From positions 56,679 through 120,678 of the forward strand of contig JBCBUC010000008.1 in assembly GCA_039818345.1 (NCBI GenBank): DNA of 64,000 bases, written 5' to 3'. A model generated the notes under the pieces. The model was not told where the DNA came from, did not search any database, and saw only the letters and a list, made by a program, of their open reading frames with translations. The translations under genes were made by a program, and so were the position numbers. Positions 8,151-15,932 of this stretch are shown one piece after another. Source of the DNA: Parvularcula sp039818345 (lineage in GTDB: Bacteria > Pseudomonadota > Alphaproteobacteria > Caulobacterales > Parvularculaceae). Position 1 is the stretch's first letter; each line of letters opens with the position of its first letter.

Positions 8151-9610
8151 CGGGCTGTTGTTCCGTGCCAAGCGTCAAGGATCCTGGCAAGAAGATCGCC
8201 TTGCGATGGCGGTACAGAATGTCCGTCACCATGATGGGGTTGCGGACAAGCAGATGGCCTCAGCCGACTGATCACCACGTCATCGACAAAGGGCTTTCCT
8301 TGGTCAACAATCCGCGCCGTTTGCTGACCATCAGTGCTCGGCTGATCAGCGTGGTGCACGATGACACGGGTTTGGTCTAAAAAGACTGGCGGCAGAGAAG
8401 CTTGATGCCTCGCCTCAAGGCACAGCCCCAATCCCGTCAAGGATGGTTGGCCAAGCACCTCCGTCAATGGCCCATGGTCATCGGTAAGCAGACGATCAGC
8501 TGCATCAACGCCGATCATCAGCGGTATTTGCTGACCGGCCATTGTGCTCAATTGCCTTGCAAGGTGCAGAACCGCCGCCGCCATGATCGGCCGTACCTCT
8601 GGATCGAGCGCGCCAAGCTGCAACACACTCATGGGCGGTCGTCCATCGGGTAGTCGAAACACCGTTTGGAGAACATCCGCCGCCGACAGCGCCAATGCCG
8701 CCTCGCTAAAGAATGCTCGCAGCCGTGGGTCGTGTGCAGCGACACTCAGTTTGGCGGCGAGCGTGCGGGCCGCACCGCCAAAATCGCTGTTCTCCGCCCG
8801 GTGATGGCAAGCCTCAATCACTGACGATAAGCTTGGAGAAACGCCACCATAAGGACGAAACCCTTGATTCGTTGATGATTGCCGTCGCATCAACCCACGC
8901 AGCACTGACAGTTCCGTTGGTGCCAGCGGCTCCGATGCGACGGCCACCGCGGCCGCCACTTGCTCAGGGGTCATCATACCAAAGGGTATCAGCGCGCTGT
9001 CGCCATCGATAATCGCTGCCCCGCCGCCAAAGCTCTGCGCAAAGCCGCTCGTCGGATCAATCAATATCAATCGGCCAGAAAACCGTGTCCGGAGCAAACT
9101 ACGAAAAAGCACCGTCAAGGTGCAACTTTTGCCGCTCGCCACATCACCCGTCAGCACAAGGTTGGTGCCCAATAGCGCCTGGGCATCAAGCATAAAGGGC
9201 ACAGGCCCTGCGCCCCAATCAGCCTCCCCCAATGGTAGAGGCGCGACTGCCCCAGCGGTGTGAAGCGCATGGCGTTGATGAGGGGTGACGAGGCGAACTG
9301 GCGCACCGATCGAAAGCTGTGAAAGATCAGCCGACGGCGCAAGGTCAACCTCAACGATCACGATATCGTCAGGGCGCGGTGTGGTTGCCGGAACCAAAGC
9401 ATCAAGCGCCGCGATCGTTCCGAAGACTTGCGTGCCATCCCCTAAAGAGACAGGTATTCCGGGCCGAAGGGCCTCTTCGTCGACCAAAGACCGCGGCAAA
9501 GCGGCGGTCACCGTACCCCTCAAGACAGCAATCACCTTACCGATAGGTTCCGCAGGCAGCGGTACCTCGTCAGGGAAAATCTCGGACGCAATGCGGGCAA
9601 AAGCGCTCAT
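8147..9610 (-). CDS. HerA-like / DUF87 ATPase
   Basis: A 487-residue ATPase of the HerA/FtsK-like superfamily. Residues about 20-115 look like a small beta-barrel (HAS-barrel-like) module, followed by Walker A GDVASGKS (155-162) and a Walker-B-like strand LILIDP (181-186). Relatives couple ATP hydrolysis to DNA or protein translocation, but the bacterial DUF87 proteins outside HerA-NurA systems are mostly uncharacterised. No NurA nuclease is adjacent. The start ATG overlaps the stop of the upstream kinase-like gene by 4 bases (ATGA), so the two products are probably made together. The C-terminal 200 residues have no motif I recognise beyond a plausible arginine-finger region (LARQL, LEARHQ). 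Confidence 0.72.
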   Translation of the reverse strand: MSAFARIASEIFPDEVPLPAEPIGKVIAVLRGTVTAALPRSLVDEEALRPGIPVSLGDGTQVFGTIAALDALVPATTPRPDDIVIVEVDLAPSADLSQLSIGAPVRLVTPHQRHALHTAGAVAPLPLGEADWGAGPVPFMLDAQALLGTNLVLTGDVASGKSCTLTVLFRSLLRTRFSGRLILIDPTSGFAQSFGGGAAIIDGDSALIPFGMMTPEQVAAAVAVASEPLAPTELSVLRGLMRRQSSTNQGFRPYGGVSPSLSSVIEACHHRAENSDFGGAARTLAAKLSVAAHDPRLRAFFSEAALALSAADVLQTVFRLPDGRPPMSVLQLGALDPEVRPIMAAAVLHLARQLSTMAGQQIPLMIGVDAADRLLTDDHGPLTEVLGQPSLTGLGLCLEARHQASLPPVFLDQTRVIVHHADQPSTDGQQTARIVDQGKPFVDDVVISRLRPSACPQPHHGDGHSVPPSQGDLLARILDAWHGTTAR

Positions 9611-10413
9611 GGGTGGGGCTCCTTGTGGAGGATCGGAATGTTGAGCCGCAGCATCATGCGGCCGTCCGGTGGTCGGAACGTTTCGATGGCAATAAGGCTC
9701 GTCGCCTTTCCAAGGTGCAGTTGCATGAGCTCATCCCGCGTGGGCTGATCAGTGCCCCTAGGGAGCAGCAGCTCAAGGACAATCAGCGAGTCTTCTGACG
9801 ACATCAATGATTTAAGCCGTACACCGATTGACTGGGGTGCTCGGTTGTTCCGGGCAATGAGTGTAAAGAGTGAATGGAAGTAGTCCTCCACCTCTTCACT
9901 CGAAAGAACACTCGGCGGGAGATCGTTGTCGATCACCACTTCGGTGACAAAAAGCCTGCCGTGAAAGTCTTGGATTAGATTTTTGATCACCGCTGCGACG
10001 TCGCCGCCCTGCGGCAGGGCCTCGGGCTCGATGGCGGCCTCTTCCGCCACCTCTGGCTTGGCCGCAGCGACGCCTTGATTAGCGGCGGCGAGAATCGAAT
10101 CAATCCGCTCAAGAAGCAGGCCCGCGGAGTACAAAATATGCTCAAGATACTCGTCGCGCTTTTCGGCTGGAACATCGATTTCGCTATCTCCTTTGAGGAG
10201 GCCAGCAAATCCTGTGATCGCATTGAGCGGTGTACGGAGCTCATGATTGAGGCCAGAGAGAAGCGCACGCTGTGCACCCCGCACTTCATCAGCCTGGCGC
10301 TGCATCTCTTGAAGTTCTTCCTCCGCACGGCGCAACTTGAGCGCGAGGTCATAGGCGCGGCGGCGCGCGCTGCCTTCTAGCCCCGTCTTTGTCACCGCCG
10401 AAGGCGCCATCAT
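9607..10413 (-). CDS. Histidine-kinase-like protein with intact H box and degenerate ATPase domain
   Basis: A 268-residue soluble protein. A coiled-coil helix (about residues 17-47) leads into a HisKA domain with the phospho-acceptor His57 (SGLNHELRTPLNAI). The following region is laid out like an HATPase domain, with an N-box-like SLFTLIARNN, but the DxGxG (G1) and GxGLG (G2) motifs are absent. It may therefore be a phosphotransfer or scaffold pseudokinase in the style of ChpT, rather than an active kinase. ATG at 10413 (or 10410) has GAAGGG just upstream; the frame is open further to 10572, but that would overlap the antiporter gene. Coupled by a 4-base overlap to the HerA-like ATPase. Confidence 0.75.
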   Translation of the reverse strand: MMAPSAVTKTGLEGSARRRAYDLALKLRRAEEELQEMQRQADEVRGAQRALLSGLNHELRTPLNAITGFAGLLKGDSEIDVPAEKRDEYLEHILYSAGLLLERIDSILAAANQGVAAAKPEVAEEAAIEPEALPQGGDVAAVIKNLIQDFHGRLFVTEVVIDNDLPPSVLSSEEVEDYFHSLFTLIARNNRAPQSIGVRLKSLMSSEDSLIVLELLLPRGTDQPTRDELMQLHLGKATSLIAIETFRPPDGRMMLRLNIPILHKEPHP

Positions 10414-10474
10414 ACCCTTCCGCCTGGGATTGGCTGCACGCGTTAGGGGTACGGCAGGTAAGCTTAACTGATGG

Positions 10475-12328
10475 TTAAACCTGTGCGGCGGTGGCCGCTT
10501 TCTCGACCCTTTGCTTTTCGATCCGCGCAGCCGATACCGAAGGCGGAACATAACAAAGGACGCGATCACCAAGCCGAGGTTCTATGGGCGCGGCGGACGA
10601 ATCAAAAAGAAGCTGGTCATCACGCTCTATGAGAACGATCAATGCCTCCGTCGACATATCAACCGCAAAGCGCTCGGGCGGATATTCTTCAGAAATGCGC
10701 GTCATCTGAAAGCCCCAGCCGGTGTGGTGGAGGCCAATGAGGTCCTCGAGCGCCATCGGCCGGGAAAAGAGCGGCCTGCCCTTGAGGGCATAAGACACCG
10801 TTCGTCGATGCCCCTCGACGCCATGCGCTGAAAGCTGAAAAGTTCGTGCACGGTCGAATTCAAAGGCAAGATCCGTACACACCAGCGCATTGTGGCTGTC
10901 GCTGCCCGTCACCGCGAGAAGCGTGCCGTAATGGTTGAGCTCGATGTGATGCTCTGCGACCTCAGAAAGTATCTCCCCGTAAAAGGATGGAAGCCCTTCC
11001 TGCCGGGCCGTCCGAAGGGCGCGATAATTGGGGTCGGTGATGAGCACCGGCACACCTAGATCCCGCAAGCGCGCGCCGAGCGCCGCAGCCCAAGGCGAAG
11101 CACCAACGATCAGGACGCCAGGTTTGCCCTTTTGCGCCAATCCCAAAAACCGGCCGAGCGGCGCGATGGAAAATCCGTGAGCCACAACGGTCGTGAACAC
11201 CATAGCAAAAGCGAGGGGCACCATTTTGGCGCCATCGGCGTAACCAAGCTCGACCATCTTTTGGGCAAAAAGCCCTGACACGGCGACCGCAACGATGCCG
11301 CGCGGCGCGATCCAAGCGACAAGAGAACGCTCAGACCACGTCACTTCTGTTCCGATGAGTGACAGGAAGATCGTCAGTGGTCTCACCACGATCAGCATCA
11401 CCACAACAAAAGCAATGTCGCGCCAGCCGATGTCAAACAACACATCAGGCGACAAGCTCGCGGTTAAAAGAATGAACACACCTGAGACAAAGAGAACGGC
11501 GATGTTCTCTTTGAAATGGAGCAATTGGTTGATGCTCGGCAGTTTGGCATTGGCCAACGTGATCCCCATCACGGTCACAGCCAAGAGCCCCGCTTCCTCT
11601 TGAAAACCATTGGCCAGGGCGAAGCACAGGATCACAGCGACCAGTAAGATGGGGGTTTTGAGATACTCCGGCACCCATCCTTTTTGGAACGCCCGCGCGA
11701 TGAAGAGCCCTAGCCCTAAACCCAACGCCACGGAAATGATGACCCCAATCGCGAGGCTGCCGCCGATTTGATAAAGCGCCAACGCGTCGGGGCCTGGCTG
11801 GCTTAAATGATAGGCCTCGTAGACGATCACCGCGAGCAACGCGCCCAGCGGATCGTTGACGATGCCCTCCCAACGCAAAAGTGTCGCAGGTCGGCTGGAG
11901 AGCTTCGCCTGCCGCAACAACGGGCCGATCACGGTGGGCCCTGTCACCACCATGATCCCGCCGAAAAGAAGCGCCGTGGGAAGGCTCAAACCGGCGACAA
12001 GATGCGCAGCGCCGGTGCCAAGCGCCCACGCAATGAGCGCACCCGGGACCACCAAGCGACGCACCCCTCTCCCAAGCTCGGTCACCTCATTGAATTTGAG
12101 CTGCAACCCGCCCTCAAAAAGGATGATGCCCACTGCGAGGGAAATCAGTGGGTCATAGATGTCACCGAAGGTCTCGCGCGGCGTCACAATCCCCAACAAG
12201 GGACCTAAGGTGATGCCGGCCAACGACAGAAGAACGATGCCCGGCGCGTTGAACCGCCAGGCCAGCCACTGCGCGCCGATCCCTGCAATGCCGACCAGCG
12301 CGACCGTTAAGACGAGGTCAGGGCTCAT
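10475..12328 (-). CDS. CPA1-family cation:proton antiporter with C-terminal TrkA-N domain
   Basis: A 617-residue protein with about 12-13 membrane helices over residues 1-390 and a cytoplasmic NAD(H)-binding Rossmann-like domain from about 400 (GVLIVGASPWAAALG). The helices include the conserved ion-path motifs TGPTVIGP and EGIVNDPLGALLA, where the ND pair is the signature of electroneutral Na+/H+ exchangers. It probably exchanges Na+ or K+ for protons in the inner membrane under nucleotide or redox control. The upstream enoyl-CoA hydratase gene ends 21 bases before it on the same strand, so co-transcription is likely. Confidence 0.9.
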   Translation of the reverse strand: MSPDLVLTVALVGIAGIGAQWLAWRFNAPGIVLLSLAGITLGPLLGIVTPRETFGDIYDPLISLAVGIILFEGGLQLKFNEVTELGRGVRRLVVPGALIAWALGTGAAHLVAGLSLPTALLFGGIMVVTGPTVIGPLLRQAKLSSRPATLLRWEGIVNDPLGALLAVIVYEAYHLSQPGPDALALYQIGGSLAIGVIISVALGLGLGLFIARAFQKGWVPEYLKTPILLVAVILCFALANGFQEEAGLLAVTVMGITLANAKLPSINQLLHFKENIAVLFVSGVFILLTASLSPDVLFDIGWRDIAFVVVMLIVVRPLTIFLSLIGTEVTWSERSLVAWIAPRGIVAVAVSGLFAQKMVELGYADGAKMVPLAFAMVFTTVVAHGFSIAPLGRFLGLAQKGKPGVLIVGASPWAAALGARLRDLGVPVLITDPNYRALRTARQEGLPSFYGEILSEVAEHHIELNHYGTLLAVTGSDSHNALVCTDLAFEFDRARTFQLSAHGVEGHRRTVSYALKGRPLFSRPMALEDLIGLHHTGWGFQMTRISEEYPPERFAVDMSTEALIVLIERDDQLLFDSSAAPIEPRLGDRVLCYVPPSVSAARIEKQRVEKAATAAQV

Positions 12329-12349
12329 GGAAGGCCCGCCAACGGCTGC

Positions 12350-13126
12350 TTAGCTGTCTTTGAAATTAGGATCGCGCTTCTCAATGAAGGCGTGCATGCC
12401 CTCTTTTTGGTCGGCCGTGGCGAAGACCGAATGAAACACGCGGCGCTCAAACAACACGCCTTCTGAGAGCGTGGTTTCGTAAGCGCGATTGACGCTTTCC
12501 TTCACCATCATGGTCGCCGGGCGCGAGAAACTCGCGATTTTTTTGGCGGCTTCAAGCGCTGTGTCCATGAGCTCAGCGGTTGGCACGACGCGGCTCACAA
12601 GGCCGCTGCGCTCGGCTTCTTCAGCGCCCATCATGCGTCCGGTGAGGCAAAGATCCATGGCCTTCGATTTGCCGACAAAGCGCGCGAGCCTCTGGGTCCC
12701 GCCTGAGCCAGGGATGGCGCCGATGGTGATTTCTGGCTGCCCGAACTTGGCGTTCTCCGCAGCGATGATGAAATCGGACATCATCGCCAATTCGCAGCCG
12801 CCGCCCAGCGCATAGCCCGACACCGCCGCAATCAGCGGCTTCCGGGTGCGCGAGGCCTGTTCCCAATTGGCCGTGATGAAATCTTCGAGATAGGCCTCGA
12901 TGAACGTCTTGTCGGCCATCTCTTTGATGTCGGCACCAGCAGCGAACGCCTTCTCGGATCCCGTGAGCACGATGCAGGAGATCTGCTGATCAGCATCGGC
13001 AGCCAGTAAAGCCTGCGTCAGCTCGTCCATCAGTTCTTTATTGAGGGCGTTCAGTGCCTCAGGCCGCGCCAGCCGGATAATCCGGACGCGGTCGTCGGTT
13101 TCGGTCTCTAAGCAATTGTAAACCAT
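12350..13126 (-). CDS. Enoyl-CoA hydratase (crotonase family)
   Basis: A 258-residue crotonase that hydrates trans-2-enoyl-CoA in fatty-acid beta-oxidation. The oxyanion-hole signatures are clear: AFAAGADIKEMA (about residues 60-71) and GYALGGGCELAMM (about 103-115), with the catalytic Glu positions retained (GGCELA and GQPEITIGAIPG). The length matches the mitochondrial-type short-chain enzyme. It starts with ATG and lies in front of the CPA1 antiporter on the same strand; no functional link is obvious. Confidence 0.93.
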   Translation of the reverse strand: MVYNCLETETDDRVRIIRLARPEALNALNKELMDELTQALLAADADQQISCIVLTGSEKAFAAGADIKEMADKTFIEAYLEDFITANWEQASRTRKPLIAAVSGYALGGGCELAMMSDFIIAAENAKFGQPEITIGAIPGSGGTQRLARFVGKSKAMDLCLTGRMMGAEEAERSGLVSRVVPTAELMDTALEAAKKIASFSRPATMMVKESVNRAYETTLSEGVLFERRVFHSVFATADQKEGMHAFIEKRDPNFKDS

Positions 13127-13306
13127 ACGATTCTAAGTTGCCTTCCCAGCGCATTCCAGGCGCAGAATGTCGCCGCGCTTAGACTTCTCGCAGCAGCGAG
13201 ACAACAGGTGGTCGAAAGCGCGACGCGAAACGTCCCAGCGGGGGTGACGGAACCGACAAGCATCGCTATCTGCGAGCGCTGAGACGCTTGAGCTTGAGGA
13301 CTGACC

Positions 13307-13402
13307 ATGGAATTTTTCACATCGCCGAGCCTGATCGCGATCTTCTTGTTCATTGGCTCATTTGCGTTGCTCAATGCTCTTGAAAAAGGACGCTGGGACT
13401 AA
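13307..13402 (+). CDS. Putative 31-residue single-span membrane protein
   Basis: An ATG preceded by a good ribosome site (GAGGA, 6-base gap) opens a 31-codon frame ending in TAA. The product has a short polar start (MEFFTSPS), a hydrophobic helix (LIAIFLFIGSFALLNAL) and a charged tail (EKGRWD). It lies 23 bases upstream of the Ca/Na antiporter gene on the same strand, where small accessory membrane proteins are plausible. Size, ribosome site and topology support it, but I recognise no family and it could be a chance ORF. Confidence 0.5.
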   Translation: MEFFTSPSLIAIFLFIGSFALLNALEKGRWD

Positions 13403-13425
13403 GCCAGCGATCGCTGCGCAGCGAC

Positions 13426-14376
13426 ATGCTTGCTCCTAGTCTTCTTCTCCTTGTTGGCCTTGTCATTCTGCTTTTCGCTGGCGACAGGCTGGTGCGCGGG
13501 GCTGCGAACCTTGCCAAGCTGGCGAATGTTCCCCCGCTGATTGTTGGTCTGACGGTGGTGGCGTTTGGAACGTCCGCCCCCGAATTGGTCGTCACAATTG
13601 GCGCTGTCCTCGGGGATGCTGCCGGTATCGCGATGGGCAACATTGTTGGATCGAACATCGCCAATGTCCTGATGGTGCTAGGGTTCCCGGCGATTATTTT
13701 TCCCATCACCATGAGTGTGCCGCGGCTCCGGCTTCATGGCGGGGCTCTCTTGTTTGCGACGCTTCTTTTTTGCGGGATGGTCTACCGCAGCGGAACGATC
13801 GGCACCCTCGAAGCGCTCGTCTTTACCATCGGCATGCTGATGTATTTTGCCCTGATGGTGTGGGAAAGCCGAGGCGGCCACGGTGCTGCCGAAGAGGTGG
13901 ATGACATAACCGCGGAAAGCCCGCGCCTTCTTCCCACCTTAGGCCTCTTGGCAATGGGCCTTCTTGGCCTGCCCATTGGCGCGTCTCTTCTGGTCGAGAA
14001 TGGCGAGCATCTCGCCAAGATGCTGGGGGTGCGGGACGAGGTGATCGGCTTGACGGTCGTGGCCTTTGGCACCTCCTTGCCTGAACTTGCGACCGTGCTC
14101 GCCGCTGCGCTCAAGAAAGAAGACAGCGTTGCGGTCGGCAGCATCGTGGGATCGAACGTCTTTAACCTGCTCTTCGTCGGCGCGGCCGCTGGATATGCCG
14201 GAACGGCGTCCTTTTCGAGGGCTGCGCTGGGCGTCGATATTCCGGTGATGATCGCCGCGACGCTCTTTGTCAGTTTACTCATCTTCACGCGCACCACCTA
14301 TGGTCGCCTTTTAGGAGCAGTCAGCGTCGTCGCCTATTTGGGTTACCTGATCGCCATCGGGACGGCGGCGAGCTGA
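13426..14376 (+). CDS. Calcium/sodium antiporter (CaCA family, YrbG-like)
   Basis: A 316-residue inner-membrane exchanger with the two inverted alpha-repeats of the CaCA superfamily: PLIVGLTVVAFGTSAPELVV (about residues 38-57) and VIGLTVVAFGTSLPELATV (about 206-224). The GTSxPEL motifs hold the ion-binding Glu residues, and each repeat is followed by a GNIVGSN or GSIVGSN partner motif. About ten helices are expected. The stop overlaps the ATG of the next gene (tgATGa), suggesting co-expression with the pterin genes, although no functional link is known. Confidence 0.93.
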   Translation: MLAPSLLLLVGLVILLFAGDRLVRGAANLAKLANVPPLIVGLTVVAFGTSAPELVVTIGAVLGDAAGIAMGNIVGSNIANVLMVLGFPAIIFPITMSVPRLRLHGGALLFATLLFCGMVYRSGTIGTLEALVFTIGMLMYFALMVWESRGGHGAAEEVDDITAESPRLLPTLGLLAMGLLGLPIGASLLVENGEHLAKMLGVRDEVIGLTVVAFGTSLPELATVLAAALKKEDSVAVGSIVGSNVFNLLFVGAAAGYAGTASFSRAALGVDIPVMIAATLFVSLLIFTRTTYGRLLGAVSVVAYLGYLIAIGTAAS

Positions 14377-15113
14377 TGACCAAACGTGTGCTGATCACCG
14401 GCGGCGCAAAACGGTTAGGCCGGATTATCGCCGAGACATGCGCGGACCAAGGATGGGTCCCAGTCATCCACTTCAATGCGTCCGGCGCAGAGGCCGCAAA
14501 GGTCGCAACAGCGCTCGGCGGCGCTGCTGTGGGCCAGGCCCTTGAGGAGCCTGACGCCGGTAAGAAACTGATTGGCAAAGCGGTCGAAGCCGCAGGCGGA
14601 CCTCTTCACGCGCTCGTCAATTCAGCGTCGATCTTTGAGCATGATACCGCGGCGACGATGACGGAGGACTCGCTCCTTCTTAATTTTCGGATCAACGCGA
14701 TGGCCCCGCTGCTCCTGGCCCAGCAATTTGCAGCGCAGGCGCCTGAGGGTTCCGTGATCGTCAACATGCTTGATCAAAAGATCGCCAATCCGAACCCCGA
14801 TCACTTTAGCTACACGGTCAGCAAAGAAGCGCTCCACGGGGTCACCCGCAATTTAGCGCAAGCGTTTGCCCCCAAAACCCGGGTCGTTGGTGTGGCGCCT
14901 GGCTACAACCTACCCTCCCCTGGCCAGTCGGACGAGAAGTTCGAGCGCCTGGCGCCCACGGTCAACATCCTTGAAAAGCGGCTTGACCCCAAGGATGTCG
15001 CGGGTGCAGTGCTATTCGCCATGACCAATCAGGCGATCACAGGACAGGTGCTGCTGGCAAGCAATGGTGAGCATCTCAAACCAGCGGCTCGCGATATACA
15101 GCTTGCGGACTAG
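14376..15113 (+). CDS. SDR-family reductase, FolM/pteridine-reductase-like
   Basis: A 245-residue short-chain dehydrogenase. It has the nucleotide-binding TGGAKRLG near the N-terminus, NSASIF in place of the usual NNAG, and the catalytic Tyr-x3-Lys in FSYTVSKEAL. The arginine-rich glycine loop (KRLG) points to NADPH, and the NSAS and DQK elements resemble pteridine reductase and FolM, which reduces dihydromonapterin. The neighbours (FolB and a PTPS homologue) support a pterin substrate. First gene of the three-gene pterin group; its ATG overlaps the antiporter stop. Confidence 0.8.
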   Translation: MTKRVLITGGAKRLGRIIAETCADQGWVPVIHFNASGAEAAKVATALGGAAVGQALEEPDAGKKLIGKAVEAAGGPLHALVNSASIFEHDTAATMTEDSLLLNFRINAMAPLLLAQQFAAQAPEGSVIVNMLDQKIANPNPDHFSYTVSKEALHGVTRNLAQAFAPKTRVVGVAPGYNLPSPGQSDEKFERLAPTVNILEKRLDPKDVAGAVLFAMTNQAITGQVLLASNGEHLKPAARDIQLAD

Positions 15114-15117
15114 TCCT

Positions 15118-15507
15118 GTGCACCTTCCTATTCTTGCCCCAGGGTTTTACGCCGTTTTTCTTGAGGATCTGCGCTTGGACGTACGGATCGGTATTCTACC
15201 GAGCGAAAAGCTGGCGCAGCCCGTCTCTTTCCAGATTGCGGCGATTGTCCAAAGGATCAGCGCTGGCGATGGCATCGAGGATGTCGTCGATTACAATCAC
15301 TTGCGCGACACGGTGTTCGAGATCGTCGAGGCCGGACCCGTTGGCCTGCAAGAGACGTTATGCGAGGCGATTATCGAGCGTCTTTTTAGCCGCCCATCCG
15401 TTCACGGTGTGGTGGTCGAAACACGCAAGCTTTCAGTCTATGATGATGCTGAAAGTGTCGGTTGCCGGATGAGCAACATCGCCCAGGAGGCTTTGGCTCG
15501 TGTTTGA
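15118..15507 (+). CDS. folB: Dihydroneopterin aldolase / epimerase family protein (FolB/FolX-like)
   Basis: About 130 residues with the tunnelling-fold features of FolB: LEDLRLDVRIGILPSEK at the N-terminus, VVDYNHLRDTV in the middle, and the C-terminal VETRKLSVYDDAESVG segment, which holds the conserved Lys. FolB cleaves dihydroneopterin in folate synthesis, while the close homologue FolX epimerises its triphosphate for tetrahydromonapterin. With a FolM-like gene just upstream, either role fits. The GTG at 15118 is chosen because it follows the SDR stop (15113) by 4 bases; longer versions would overlap that gene. It overlaps the next gene by 8 bases. Confidence 0.82.
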   Translation: MHLPILAPGFYAVFLEDLRLDVRIGILPSEKLAQPVSFQIAAIVQRISAGDGIEDVVDYNHLRDTVFEIVEAGPVGLQETLCEAIIERLFSRPSVHGVVVETRKLSVYDDAESVGCRMSNIAQEALARV

Positions 15508-15865
15508 ACAGCGCGTGGTCTTTCGCTTTGAAGCGGCGCACGAATTAGGCGGCAATGTCGGCGATCCAACCCACAGCTATGCCCATATCCACGGCCATAG
15601 TTTTGAAGCACTGTTGGTGTTGCGAGGAGAAGTCGACCCGGAGAAGGGTTGGCTGATCGATTTCGCCAGGGCACGGACGGAAACCGATCGCGTCCGCGCC
15701 TTGCTCGATCACCGACTGCTCAACGCGGTCGATGGCTTGGGCAAACCCACCCTCGAAAACCTCGCAAAATTTATCTTTGACCGCACCAAAAATGCCCTAC
15801 CGCCGCTCGCCGCAGTCGAGGTGGCGAGGCCATCCTTAGGCGAAACCGTGCGCTACGAGCCATAG
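15500..15865 (+). CDS. 6-pyruvoyl-tetrahydropterin synthase / QueD homologue lacking the catalytic cysteine
   Basis: A 121-residue tunnelling-fold protein that aligns along its length with E. coli QueD. The three zinc histidines are present (FEAAHEL and HIHGHS), as is the catalytic Asp-His pair (ALLDHRLLN). The catalytic Cys, four residues before the HGH motif, is replaced by Tyr (SYAHIHGHS), and the pterin-anchoring Glu near the C-terminus (KET in E. coli) appears as Arg in VARPSLGETVRY. The start is GTG inside the end of folB. A standard 6-carboxy-tetrahydropterin synthase activity is doubtful; a different pterin reaction is possible. Confidence 0.8.
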   Translation: MFEQRVVFRFEAAHELGGNVGDPTHSYAHIHGHSFEALLVLRGEVDPEKGWLIDFARARTETDRVRALLDHRLLNAVDGLGKPTLENLAKFIFDRTKNALPPLAAVEVARPSLGETVRYEP

Positions 15866-15932
15866 CGCACGACGATCGAGATTGACTGCTGACAGCGACC
15901 AAGGCGCCAACTGCCAGCAAGCCGCATACTGA

